NCBI RefSeq assembly: GCF_014654205.1 | Contig: NZ_BNAW01000034.1 | Span: forward strand, 26,375-90,374 | DNA length: 64,000 nucleotides | Direction: 5' to 3' | DNA from: Amycolatopsis bullii | GTDB taxonomy: Bacteria; Actinomycetota; Actinomycetes; Mycobacteriales; Pseudonocardiaceae | Shown: in pieces, positions 50,748 to 58,758 of the stretch | Layout: each line of letters begins with the position of its first letter | Position numbering within the stretch: the stretch's first letter is position 1 | Program-made: the position numbers and the translations under genes | The notes under the pieces: generated by a model | Databases searched by the model: none | The model's input: the letters and a program-made list of their open reading frames with translations, nothing else | Told to the model about the DNA's origin: nothing

Positions 50748-51974
50748 CTACTTCGCCGACGCGGCGGTCGCCTGCGCGGCCGCAAGGGCCGCGTCCGGGG
50801 CCTTCGCGCCGGTGAGCGCGGCCTGCACGGCACCCCAGAGCGGTTCGGAGATCCGCGGGTACCGGGTGCCGAGGTTGTCGCCGGTGCGGCCCTTCGCGAC
50901 CTTGACCGCATCGACCCACACCTTCAGCTCGGGCTGGGCGGCGATCTGCTTGTCCTGCACCGACGGCACGGCGGAGACGTAGGTCAGCGCGGTGTCGGAG
51001 TCGAGCACGTTGGCCGGGCTGGTCAGGCAGGAGGCGATCCTGCCCGCGGTCTTCTCGGCGTCCGGGCTGCTCTGGGCGGGCACGGTGACGAACTCGCCGC
51101 CGGTCGGCGCCGGGGCCGCTCCCCCGGTGCGCGCCGGGATCGGGAGGGCGCCGTAGTCGAAGCCGGCCTTCTTCGCGTTCTGCAGCTGCCAGGTGCCGTT
51201 CTCGGCGAAGGCGTAGTCGCCGGTCGCGAACTCCTGCCAGCTGGTCGTCTGCGTGTTGCCGACCACCGAGTTCGGGGCGTACCCCTTGTCCAGCCACGAC
51301 TTCCACTGCGCGAGCGCGGAGACGGCGTCGGCCGAAGCCAGGTCGGTGAGGTTCGCGCCCGAGCCCCAGAACCACGGCAGGAACTGGAAACTGCCCTCCT
51401 CGGTGCCGATGGCGGAGAACGTGAGGCCCTTCTTGCCCGCGGCGTGCACCTTGGCCAGTGCCGCGTCGAGACTCGCCCAGTCCTTGACCGACGCCGGGTC
51501 GACACCGGCCGCGGTCAGCACGGCCTTGTTGTAGTAGAGGGCGAGCGTGTTCGCCCCGATTGGGACGCCGTAGACCTGGCCCTTGACGTCGGCGGCGGCG
51601 AGCAGGTTCGGGGCGACCTGCGCGGCGTCGAGCCCGGTGTCCGCATTGGACTTGAGCACCCCGCCCTCGGCCAGCGTCGAGACCACCGGGTTGTCCACCA
51701 CGAGGACGTTCGGCGCGGTGTTCTGCTGGGCGGCGAGCAGCACCTTGTTGGTGAGGTCGGTCGTGTCGAACGCCTGCCGGGCGATCTTGACCCCGGCGTC
51801 GGCGCCGCACTTGTCGATCACCTTCGCCCACGCGGAGCTCGCGTCGAACTGCGGGTAGGGGTCCCAGACGGTGAACGTGCCGCCGCCGTCACCCGGGGCC
51901 GGCGAGGAGGAGCACGCGGCCAGGGTCGTCGCGACGACGGCCACCGACAGCAGCCGGGTGATCTGACGCTTCAT
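50748..51974 (-). CDS. Extracellular solute-binding lipoprotein (CUT1 type)
   Basis: 408 residues. The signal peptide ends in lipobox LAAC (Cys about residue 21), giving a membrane-anchored binding protein. The family-1 solute-binding fold is seen in YGVPIGANTLALYYNKAVLTAAG, TSWQEFATGDYAFAENGTWQL and GALPIPARTG. It is first in a four-gene operon (binding protein, two permeases, GH63-like hydrolase). The promoter region contains two LacI operators shared with the divergent regulator, so uptake should be induced by its substrate. Confidence 0.93.
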   Translation of the reverse strand: MKRQITRLLSVAVVATTLAACSSSPAPGDGGGTFTVWDPYPQFDASSAWAKVIDKCGADAGVKIARQAFDTTDLTNKVLLAAQQNTAPNVLVVDNPVVSTLAEGGVLKSNADTGLDAAQVAPNLLAAADVKGQVYGVPIGANTLALYYNKAVLTAAGVDPASVKDWASLDAALAKVHAAGKKGLTFSAIGTEEGSFQFLPWFWGSGANLTDLASADAVSALAQWKSWLDKGYAPNSVVGNTQTTSWQEFATGDYAFAENGTWQLQNAKKAGFDYGALPIPARTGGAAPAPTGGEFVTVPAQSSPDAEKTAGRIASCLTSPANVLDSDTALTYVSAVPSVQDKQIAAQPELKVWVDAVKVAKGRTGDNLGTRYPRISEPLWGAVQAALTGAKAPDAALAAAQATAASAK

Positions 51975-52017
51975 GGGAAGTCCTTCCTGTCGGCACCGGC
52001 GACGACGTTCTCGGTCT

Positions 52018-52035
52018 CATCGAACCGGTTCGATG
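52018..52035. promoter_or_regulatory. LacI operator O1 (CUT1 operon)
   Basis: CATCGAACCGGTTCGATG is a perfect 18-bp palindrome, 44 bases upstream of the binding-protein start. Confidence 0.85.
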
Positions 52036-52097
52036 CTGACGAGCGGCGTCACCGTAAACCGCGAGGACTCTCCTGCGCAATACCGCGTGTACTACGA

Positions 52098-52110
52098 TCG
52101 AACCGGTTCA
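52098..52110. promoter_or_regulatory. LacI operator O2 (regulator gene)
   Basis: TCGAACCGGTTCA shares the ten-base core GAACCGGTTC with O1 and lies 22 bases before the LacI start, so autorepression is likely. Confidence 0.75.
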
Positions 52111-52131
52111 GGACGACCGGTCGGGAGTGGA

Positions 52132-53145
52132 ATGAACATCGGGGAGATCGCGCGGCGCGCGGGGGTTTCGCGCAGCACCGTGTCGTACGCGCTGAGCGGC
52201 AAACGCCCGGTGTCGGCGGCCACCGTGCAGCGCATCAACGACGTCATCGCCGAGCTCGGCTACCGGCCCAACGCCAGTGCCCGCGCCCTGGCCGAAGGCC
52301 GCACCCGCACGCTGGGCCTGGTGGTCCCGCCGGCCAGCCGCCGGTTGACCGACGTCCAGCTGGGGTTCGTCGGCAGCGTCGTCGACGCGGCGGCCGCCCA
52401 CGACCTCGACGTCCTGCTCTCCCCCAGCGGCGGCGACCACGACCGGTCGTTCGAGCGCATCGTGACCGGACGGCGCGTCGACGGCGTGATCCTGATGGAG
52501 ATCCTCCTGGAGGACCCGCGGGTCGAGCGGCTGAGCCAGGCGAGCCTGCCGTTCGTGACGATCGGCCACGTGGAGCACCCGGGAGCGTCCTGGTGGGTCG
52601 ACGTCGACTACGGCGCCCTGATCACGCGCTGCGTGCACCACCTGGCGGACCTGGGGCACGAAGAGGTGGTGCTGATCAACCGATCGGCGGAACTCGTCGC
52701 GGCGGGCTACGGCCCGGCCCTGCGCTCGGCGACGGGTTTCCTGGACGCCACGGCCGCCCGGGGTTTGACGGCGCGTACGGTGTGCTGCGCGGACGAAGCG
52801 GCGGCGGGCCTGGCCTGCTTCGAGCAGATCCGGGCGCAGTGGCCCGCGGTGACGGCGGCGGTGACGATCAACGAAGCGGCCCTGCCCGGCGTCCAGCGCG
52901 CGTTGCACCGCGCGGGGCTCGAGGTGCCCCGCGACTTTTCGCTGACGGGCGTGATCGCGGAGCGCCTGGCGGAGGATTTCCACCCCCCGTTGACCGCGGC
53001 GGACGTGCCCGCGGTCGAGCTGGGGCGGCTGGCGGTGGACCTGCTGCTGGCCCAGATCGCGGACCGGGGCGCGGAACCGCGGCACGCCCTGCTGGAGCCG
53101 CCGATCTCACTGCGGTCGAGCACGGGCGCCCGCCGCCGAGCCTGA
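52132..53145 (+). CDS. LacI family transcriptional regulator of the GH63/CUT1 operon
   Basis: 337 residues. The helix-turn-helix is at the very N-terminus (NIGEIARRAGVSRSTVSYALSGKRPVS), followed by the hinge and a type-1 periplasmic-binding effector domain (LTGVIAERLAEDFHPPLTAADVP at the end). The ATG has GGGAGTGGA upstream. It is divergent from the importer operon, with two copies of the GAACCGGTTC operator between them and a third beyond its own 3' end. It should repress the operon until an imported sugar binds. Confidence 0.93.
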   Translation: MNIGEIARRAGVSRSTVSYALSGKRPVSAATVQRINDVIAELGYRPNASARALAEGRTRTLGLVVPPASRRLTDVQLGFVGSVVDAAAAHDLDVLLSPSGGDHDRSFERIVTGRRVDGVILMEILLEDPRVERLSQASLPFVTIGHVEHPGASWWVDVDYGALITRCVHHLADLGHEEVVLINRSAELVAAGYGPALRSATGFLDATAARGLTARTVCCADEAAAGLACFEQIRAQWPAVTAAVTINEAALPGVQRALHRAGLEVPRDFSLTGVIAERLAEDFHPPLTAADVPAVELGRLAVDLLLAQIADRGAEPRHALLEPPISLRSSTGARRRA

Positions 53146-53180
53146 CCGCGACCCGCACCAAGCGCCCTGCCGCCGCTGGT

Positions 53181-53222
53181 CGTGAGGGGTAAGGCGGGTT
53201 CCAACCCGCCTTACCTCTCACG
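53181..53222. terminator. Bidirectional hairpin terminator
   Basis: A 20-bp stem with one mismatch (CGTGAGGGGTAAGGCGGGTT against its complement) and a two-base loop lies between the convergent LacI and SGNH genes. Confidence 0.8.
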
Positions 53223-53238
53223 ACGGCCACCGCGCGGA

Positions 53239-53252
53239 TCGAACCGGTTCGA
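53239..53252. promoter_or_regulatory. LacI operator O3 in a convergent 3' intergenic region
   Basis: TCGAACCGGTTCGA is a perfect 14-bp copy of O1's core. It lies between two gene ends rather than before a promoter, about 1.2 kb from O1, so it may be an auxiliary site for looping. Confidence 0.7.
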
Positions 53253-53264
53253 CCACCCCTCCGG

Positions 53265-54503
53265 TCAGCGGGCGAACACCTTCAGGTCGATCGAGTCGCC
53301 GAGGAGCCGGTCGCCTGCCGCATTCGGGTGATAGCAGTCGGTGCGCCAGTCCGCGCGGATCACCGTCGGGTCCGCCGGGTCCCGCAGCACGGCGTCGAAG
53401 TCGAGCACCGCGTCGAACACCCCCGAAGTGCGGATCCACGCGTTGACCGCGAGGCGGGCCTGCTCCTTCGGACTGCCGGCCGCGTTGCACATCGGCAGGA
53501 TCGTCGCGCCGACGATCCGGCGGCCCGTCGCGTGCACCCGCCCGGCGATGCCGCGCATCGCGTCGATGACCTGCTCGGCCGGGGCCGGCGGCGCGTTGTC
53601 GCCGCCGCCGAGGTCGTTCGTGCCCTCCAGGAGCAGGACGTACCGCACGCCCGGCAGGGAGAGCACGTCCCGGTCGAGGCGGGCCGGCGCGGGCGGGCCG
53701 CAGCACTGGCCGGTCGGGTCGTACGGGTTCGGCTGGACGCTGACCGTGTTGCCGCTGATGCCCGCGTTCGCCACCGACAGCCGCCGCGACGGCGGAAGCG
53801 TCCCGATGCGCTCGGCGAGCACGTCGGTCCAGCGCGGACCGCCGCCGAAGGCGTTGTAGCCGTCGGTGATCGAATCGCCGAGGGCGACGATCGTGCCGCG
53901 GGCGGGCGACGCGGCGCTGATCGCGTCCGCCCACCACAGGACACCGGGCGCGAAGGGCCCGTACGCGCTCCCCGATTCGTCCGCGCCGGCGTCACCGGGA
54001 CCGGCCGAGGTGAACGAGCCGGGTGTGTACTTCTCGGGTGGCGGGAAGGTGTGGTCGTTGACCGGCGCCCCCGGCGCGTAGATGCTCACCGCGACGTGGT
54101 CACCGCGCCGGACCTGCAGCGGCAGCGGGTCGGTCCACACGCTCTTGCCCGGCGGGATCGTCACCGCGTGCCGGAAGCCGAACGTGGCCCGCCGGTTCGA
54201 CCCCGGCACGAGCGCGGGCGAGTTCGTCGACGGCTGCCGGCCCACCCACACCGAACGCACGGTCATCGCGGTGCCACCGAACGGGTTGCTCAGCCGGACC
54301 CGCAGCGCGGCCCCGGTGGCGGTCACGGTGAGCACGTTGCGGACGGTGACGTCGGGCGCGGTGCCGTGCACGCCTTCGAGCGCGGACTCGGTCAGCGTCA
54401 CCCAGCCCGGTGGCGCCCCGCCGGGCGGCGAGGCGTCCGCGGTCGCCGGGCTCAGCAGCGACGCGGAAACGGCCAGGACCACAGCGGTTCGGCGGAGGCG
54501 CAT
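53265..54503 (-). CDS. Secreted SGNH/GDSL hydrolase (carbohydrate esterase-like)
   Basis: 412 residues. A Sec signal (VVLAVSASLLSPATADA) is followed by a beta-rich N-terminal domain (about residues 30-190). The SGNH core has block I VALGDSITDG with the catalytic Ser, the Gly/Asn blocks (ANAGISGN, LEGTNDLG) and block V DCYHPNAAG with Asp and His. It probably removes acyl groups from plant polysaccharide. It is third in line after GH54 and GH43 on the minus strand, 21 bases after GH43, so a debranching role in arabinan or arabinoxylan use is likely. Confidence 0.9.
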   Translation of the reverse strand: MRLRRTAVVLAVSASLLSPATADASPPGGAPPGWVTLTESALEGVHGTAPDVTVRNVLTVTATGAALRVRLSNPFGGTAMTVRSVWVGRQPSTNSPALVPGSNRRATFGFRHAVTIPPGKSVWTDPLPLQVRRGDHVAVSIYAPGAPVNDHTFPPPEKYTPGSFTSAGPGDAGADESGSAYGPFAPGVLWWADAISAASPARGTIVALGDSITDGYNAFGGGPRWTDVLAERIGTLPPSRRLSVANAGISGNTVSVQPNPYDPTGQCCGPPAPARLDRDVLSLPGVRYVLLLEGTNDLGGGDNAPPAPAEQVIDAMRGIAGRVHATGRRIVGATILPMCNAAGSPKEQARLAVNAWIRTSGVFDAVLDFDAVLRDPADPTVIRADWRTDCYHPNAAGDRLLGDSIDLKVFAR

Positions 54504-54524
54504 CCGGGACGTCCTTTCCGGTGA

Positions 54525-55475
54525 TCAGCCGACGACCGGCCAGCCGGCCGCGTCGTAGGTCAGGCGGTTGATGCCGAGGCGGGCCGTGCCGTTGTCGGCG
54601 TAGTAGTGGTAGATCAGCAGATCGCCGTCGTTGTCGGCAAGCACGGCTTCGTGACCCGGCCCGTGGATGCTGCCGTGGCCGGCCAGGATTTCGGTACCGC
54701 CGCCGGAGTTCATCGCCACACCGTTGCGGTCGGCGTAGGGCCCGGTGACGCTGGTGGACCGGCCCACCATGACGCGGTAGGTGCTCGAAGCGCCGCGGCA
54801 GCAGAAGTCGAACGACACGTACTGGTAGTAGTACTGGCCGCGCTTGACGATGAACGGCGCCTCGATCGCCCCGCCGCCGCGCCCGGCGATGGCGGTCAGG
54901 CCGCTGCCCTGGCGCAGCCCCGTCGCGGGGTTCAGCGAGATCAGCTTGACGCCCGTCCAGAACGAGCCGAAGGCCAGCCACCACCGGCCCTGGTCGTCGA
55001 CGACGAGGTTCGGGTCGATGGCGTTGAAGTTGTCGCTGCTGCGGGATTCGATGACCAGGCCCCGGTTGGTCCAGCTGCCGGACGCGCCGGACGGGCTGGT
55101 GGCCAGGAAGATCGCGGAGTGGTTGGAGCCGAACGTCGAAGCCGAGTAGTACAGGTAGTACTGGCCGCTGTGGTAGGAGATGTCCGGGGCCCACAGACGG
55201 CGGTCGCCTCCGGTGTAGGGGGTCGTCCACGGTGCACCGCCCGGGAACACCGAACCGGCGGCGGAAAAGGCGATCCGGTCGGTGGAGGTCTTCAGCGTGA
55301 TGCCGTCGCCGGTGTGCGCCACCAGGTAACCGCCGTCCGGGCGCTTGACCACGCTCGGGTCGTGCACCCCGGCGTCACCGGTGACGCGGCCGGGATCGGG
55401 GTAGGCGGCCGCGGCGGGCAGCAGCGCGGCCACGGCGAAGAAGAGGGCGGAGAAAGACGCTCGAATGGACGGCAT
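54525..55475 (-). CDS. Secreted GH43 arabinan endo-1,5-alpha-L-arabinosidase
   Basis: 316 residues. The start at 55475 is chosen because GGAGGC lies just upstream and a Sec signal follows (ALFFAVAALLPAAAA). The five-bladed propeller catalytic acids are visible: Asp in VHDPSVVK, Asp in AIDPNLVVD and Glu in AIEAPFIVKRG; WAPDISYHSGQYYLYYSAS is typical of arabinanases. It hydrolyses internal alpha-1,5-arabinan links. It sits 85 bases after the GH54 gene and 21 bases before the esterase. Confidence 0.93.
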   Translation of the reverse strand: MPSIRASFSALFFAVAALLPAAAAYPDPGRVTGDAGVHDPSVVKRPDGGYLVAHTGDGITLKTSTDRIAFSAAGSVFPGGAPWTTPYTGGDRRLWAPDISYHSGQYYLYYSASTFGSNHSAIFLATSPSGASGSWTNRGLVIESRSSDNFNAIDPNLVVDDQGRWWLAFGSFWTGVKLISLNPATGLRQGSGLTAIAGRGGGAIEAPFIVKRGQYYYQYVSFDFCCRGASSTYRVMVGRSTSVTGPYADRNGVAMNSGGGTEILAGHGSIHGPGHEAVLADNDGDLLIYHYYADNGTARLGINRLTYDAAGWPVVG

Positions 55476-55560
55476 GCTGCCTCCAACCAGGTCGGGTGCG
55501 GGACCGCACGCTGTCACGCGCCCGGTCCGTCCCGGGACCGGGCGCGTGACGGTCATCGGA

Positions 55561-57117
55561 TCAAGACGCCCACGGTGCGCTGACGAGCCAGCTCACGTCG
55601 TCGCTGTAGGCGTTGGCGTTGTCGAACGTGTTCGACCCGCCGTTGGCGGCGATGTAGAGGATGTTGTCGTAGTGGCGGACGTACCGGTCGGGGAAGTTGA
55701 GCGAGCGGAGCGAGGCACCCTGGCCGTTGCGGCCGGCCTCCGGGCAGAAGGTCGCGTCCTGGGCGAACAGCGAGCTCCCGTCGTTGGCCTGCAGGTACAG
55801 CCGGTAGTTCTGGTGCCGCAGGTACTGCCCGGCCACGTTCTTCGACTCGAACGACACGCACGAGCTGCTGCCGAGTCCGGTCCGGACGGTCCAGGAACCG
55901 TTGCCCTTCTCCGTGGCCGAGCTGCCGCTGCCGATCACCGCCGTGTCCACAGTGGACCCGGTGTGGTGGATGTAGCGGTCGGTGCAGCAGGCGGTGGTGG
56001 CGCGCAGTGAGACCGCCGTGCCCGGCGTCAGCCCGGTGCCCGCGGAGCTCGTGGCGTACCCGGCCGCGGTGATGTTGGCCTGCACCGCGTTTTCCGTGGC
56101 GTCCGACGGATAACCGGACGTCATCACGCCCTCGTAGAAGGTGCCGCGGGCGCCGACGCTGTTGTCGCCGCCGATGCCGAGGATGATGGCTCCTTCCTTC
56201 TTCATCGGGTTGTAGCCCGCCACGTTCGGGCGCACGCCGTCGTAGAAGGTCGACACGCCACCGGACTGGGCGTTGCCGCCGCGGATGGCCCACCGGTTGG
56301 GGCCGCCCTTGACGATGGCGGTCAGGAAGCGGTGGCTGATGCTGGGATCGTTGGCGTTGTAGTGCTGGTTGACCCCGGAGAACAGGCCGTTCTCGAGGTC
56401 GGCCATGATCCACGGCCCGTTGCCGGCGCCGTAGCCCCAGACCTTGATGTTGCCGAAGTAGATGGCCTCCATCGTGCCGTTGCCGTTGTCGCGGCTGTTG
56501 CGCTCGGCGTTGCCGTAGTCGAAGCAGCAGCCGCCGTTGTAGTGGGTGCCGTCGAAGATGGCGTACATGCCTTCCGGCTGATCGCCGGTCGCGACACCGT
56601 TGGTGTTGTTGTTGCGGTAACCGGTTCCGGGGGCGATGTAGACGCCGTACGCCTTGTGCCCGCCGACGCTGATCGGCGCCGCGGTGGCGTTGGCGAGGTT
56701 GTCGTAGCCGCCCGCGGCCGGCCCCTGGAAGCCGCCCGGCGGGGCCTGCGTGAGGCGGTTGTTGCGGCCGGACTGGTCGTAGATGACCGTGATCAGGCAG
56801 GTGGTTCCCGCGCAGAAGGAATCCTGCGCCGCCGCGTTGGCCACGCCACCCGCGGCCAAGGGGGCGATGTCGCGCGTGGCGCTGTCGGACGCGCGCCGGA
56901 CCTGGTACAGCGGACCGGTGTAGGCGCCGTACAGGGCCCGCGTGGTGGAATGCGCGGCCACGCACGGCGTGCCACCGGCGGCGTAGATGTCGCACGGCCC
57001 TTGGGTGGCCGCTTGGGAGGTGCCGCCGGCGGCCAGCAGGCCGGTGACGAGCGCGCCGGTCGCGATGAGCGCCTGGAGGAGGGGACGGGGACGGACGTGC
57101 CTCGGCTGTCGTGCCAT
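55561..57117 (-). CDS. Secreted GH54 alpha-L-arabinofuranosidase with CBM42 domain
   Basis: 518 residues. A Sec signal (ALIATGALVTGLLAAGGTSQA) leads into a GH54 catalytic domain (GPCDIYAAGGTPCVAAHSTT, RALYGAYTGPLYQVRRASD, ICRCF-like paired cysteines such as GGCCFDYGNAE). The C-terminal about 140 residues are an arabinofuran-binding CBM42 beta-trefoil (SFESKNVAGQYLRHQNYRLYL, FPDRYVRHYDNILYIA). It releases arabinose side chains from arabinan or arabinoxylan. It is first of the three-gene arabinan set. A LacI-type operator at 57231-57244 lies about 115 bases upstream. Confidence 0.92.
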   Translation of the reverse strand: MARQPRHVRPRPLLQALIATGALVTGLLAAGGTSQAATQGPCDIYAAGGTPCVAAHSTTRALYGAYTGPLYQVRRASDSATRDIAPLAAGGVANAAAQDSFCAGTTCLITVIYDQSGRNNRLTQAPPGGFQGPAAGGYDNLANATAAPISVGGHKAYGVYIAPGTGYRNNNTNGVATGDQPEGMYAIFDGTHYNGGCCFDYGNAERNSRDNGNGTMEAIYFGNIKVWGYGAGNGPWIMADLENGLFSGVNQHYNANDPSISHRFLTAIVKGGPNRWAIRGGNAQSGGVSTFYDGVRPNVAGYNPMKKEGAIILGIGGDNSVGARGTFYEGVMTSGYPSDATENAVQANITAAGYATSSAGTGLTPGTAVSLRATTACCTDRYIHHTGSTVDTAVIGSGSSATEKGNGSWTVRTGLGSSSCVSFESKNVAGQYLRHQNYRLYLQANDGSSLFAQDATFCPEAGRNGQGASLRSLNFPDRYVRHYDNILYIAANGGSNTFDNANAYSDDVSWLVSAPWAS

Positions 57118-57230
57118 GGGTGATCTCCCGCTGGGGTACGGAAATCGTCGATTCGACAGGTGCGCGGGCCGGCGACGTTGCCACCCTCTCCTCGATCACC
57201 GACACGCAGGAACGGCACAAGCGGAGCGAT

Positions 57231-57244
57231 TGTGAGCGCTAACA
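57231..57244. promoter_or_regulatory. LacI-type operator upstream of the GH54 gene
   Basis: TGTGAGCGCTAACA matches 13 of 14 bases of the operator core at 23357-23370 upstream of the LacI gene ending at 22246. Another LacI-family protein in the genome could also recognise it. Confidence 0.75.
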
Positions 57245-57341
57245 TAACGCCCCGGCCACCCGAGCGCAACGGCCCGTTCGCCGGCCGGGCATTTCGACGC
57301 TTTCGAGATCGCGTTGTCCCGCAACGGGTTTCAGCGGGAAG

Positions 57342-57743
57342 TCACGCGCTCGCGGTTTTCGCTTCGTCGTACCGGGCCTGGGCCGCCAGCACGTCGGGGA
57401 CACCGGCCTCGAGGACCTCGATCAACGCCACCAGCCGCTGGGCGACCTCCCGCCCGGCGGGGGTGAGGCTGTACTCCACGTGCGGCGGGATCGTCGGACG
57501 CGCGTCCCGGTACACGAACCCGTCGCGCTCGAGCGCCTGCAGCGTCTGGGCGAGCATCTTCTCGCTGACCCCCTGCACCCGGCGGCGCAGCGCGTTGAAC
57601 CGGAACACGCCGTCGTTCAGCGCGACCAGCGCCAGCACTCCCCACCGGCCGGTCACGTGCTCCAGCACGGCACGGGAAGCGCACGCGGCACTGAACACGT
57701 CGGCGACGAGGGCCTCGTGCTCGGCGTCAGCTTGTCCGTCCAC
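57342..57743 (-). CDS. HxlR family transcriptional regulator (QorR/YtfH-like)
   Basis: About 133 residues, a single winged helix: VFSAACASRAVLEHVTGRWGVLALVAL (the C at the start is the redox-type Cys of the family), FNALRRRVQGVSEKMLAQTLQALERDGFV and PHVEYSLTPAGREV. A GTG at 57743 gives a family-like N-terminus; the frame stays open to a TTG at 57794, less likely. It is divergent from the QorB-like gene, and the intergenic region carries a GTACT/AGTAC operator of the type known for QorR regulators, so it probably controls both genes in response to quinone or thiol stress. Confidence 0.88.
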   Translation of the reverse strand: MDGQADAEHEALVADVFSAACASRAVLEHVTGRWGVLALVALNDGVFRFNALRRRVQGVSEKMLAQTLQALERDGFVYRDARPTIPPHVEYSLTPAGREVAQRLVALIEVLEAGVPDVLAAQARYDEAKTASA

Positions 57744-57801
57744 TCCCCGGATACTACCCGAGAGTTTGCACAACGAATGTGACGGCACTGACAATGAGTT
57801 G

Positions 57802-57822
57802 GTACTTTCTAAAAGTTAGTAC
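57802..57822. promoter_or_regulatory. HxlR/QorR-type operator
   Basis: GTACT-(11 bases TTCTAAAAGTT)-AGTAC is an inverted repeat resembling QorR sites described in corynebacteria. It lies 43 bases before the QorB-like start. Confidence 0.7.
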
Positions 57823-57864
57823 ATGCTCCATGGGACCAGGTACTTGAACTTTCAAGGAGTCGTC

Positions 57865-58716
57865 ATGATCGTCGTCACCGGCGCCACCGGCCACCTCGGC
57901 AGGCTCGTCGTCGAAGGCCTGCTCGAGAAGCTGCCCGCCGACCAGGTCGTCGCCGCGGTGCGCAGCCCGGAGAAGGCCGCCGACCTCGCCGAACGCGGCG
58001 TCGAGGTGCGCCGCGCGGACTACACCGACCCGGAAAGCCTGGTCGCCGCGCTCAAGGGGGCCGACAGGGTCCTGCTGGTGTCGAGCAGCGAGGTCGGTCA
58101 GCGCGCCGCGCAGCACCAGGCGGTCGTCGAGGCGGCCAAGCAGGTCGGCGTCCGCCACCTCGTCTACACCAGCGCACCGCAGGCGACGACGTCGAAGCTG
58201 GTGCTGGCCCCGGAGCACAAGGCGACCGAGGAACTGATCGAGGCCTCCGGCCTGCCCGCCACGATCCTGCGAAACAACTGGTACAACGAAAACTACGCCG
58301 ACACGATCAAGCAGGCCGCCCGGACCGGCAGCTTCGTGGGCAGCGCGGGTGACGGCCGCGTCGCCAGCGCCGCCCGCGCCGACTACGCCGCCGCTGCGGT
58401 CGCGGTGCTGACCGGCGAAGGCCACGAAGGCAAGATCTACGAACTCGCCGGTGACGTCACCTGGACGAACGCGGACCTCGCCGCCGAGATCGCCAAGGCC
58501 ACCGGCCGCGAGATCACCTACGTCGACCTGCCGTCCGACGAGCACGTCAAGGCACTGACCGGCGCCGGTCTCCCGGAGTCGCTCGCCGGCTTCCTCGCCG
58601 CGATCGACGCCGACATCAAGGCCGGCCTGCTCGCCGAGACCACCGATGACCTGCGCACCCTCATCGGCCGCCCCAGCACGCCGATCGGCGTGACCGTGGC
58701 CGGGATCGTCGGCTGA
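57865..58716 (+). CDS. NAD(P)H:quinone oxidoreductase, QorB/NmrA-like atypical SDR
   Basis: 283 residues: VVTGATGHLGRLVVEGLLE (nucleotide loop), SPEKAADLAERGVEVRRADYTDPESL and LPATILRNNWYNENY are hallmarks of the YtfG/QorB group that reduces quinones with NADPH. AAGGAG ten bases before ATG 57865 sets the start. It is divergent from the HxlR regulator, the conserved ytfG-ytfH-type pairing. A strong hairpin follows the stop. Confidence 0.9.
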   Translation: MIVVTGATGHLGRLVVEGLLEKLPADQVVAAVRSPEKAADLAERGVEVRRADYTDPESLVAALKGADRVLLVSSSEVGQRAAQHQAVVEAAKQVGVRHLVYTSAPQATTSKLVLAPEHKATEELIEASGLPATILRNNWYNENYADTIKQAARTGSFVGSAGDGRVASAARADYAAAAVAVLTGEGHEGKIYELAGDVTWTNADLAAEIAKATGREITYVDLPSDEHVKALTGAGLPESLAGFLAAIDADIKAGLLAETTDDLRTLIGRPSTPIGVTVAGIVG

Positions 58717-58717
58717 A

Positions 58718-58758
58718 CGCCGGGGTGGGGAGCCCCCGGGCGGGGCTCCCCACCGGCG
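58718..58758. terminator. Strong hairpin terminator after the QorB-like gene
   Basis: GTGGGGAGCCCC pairs with GGGGCTCCCCAC (12 bp), extended by CGCCGG/CCGGCG around one bulge, with a 5-base loop. It also ends the opposite small gene. Confidence 0.8.

Noticed and set aside
48985..51831. 948-codon minus frame ending in the MalG-type permease
   Set aside because: Only the last 269 codons have membrane segments and family motifs. The rest is out of frame with the binding protein and MalF-type genes, and the GTG at 49794 is the real start.
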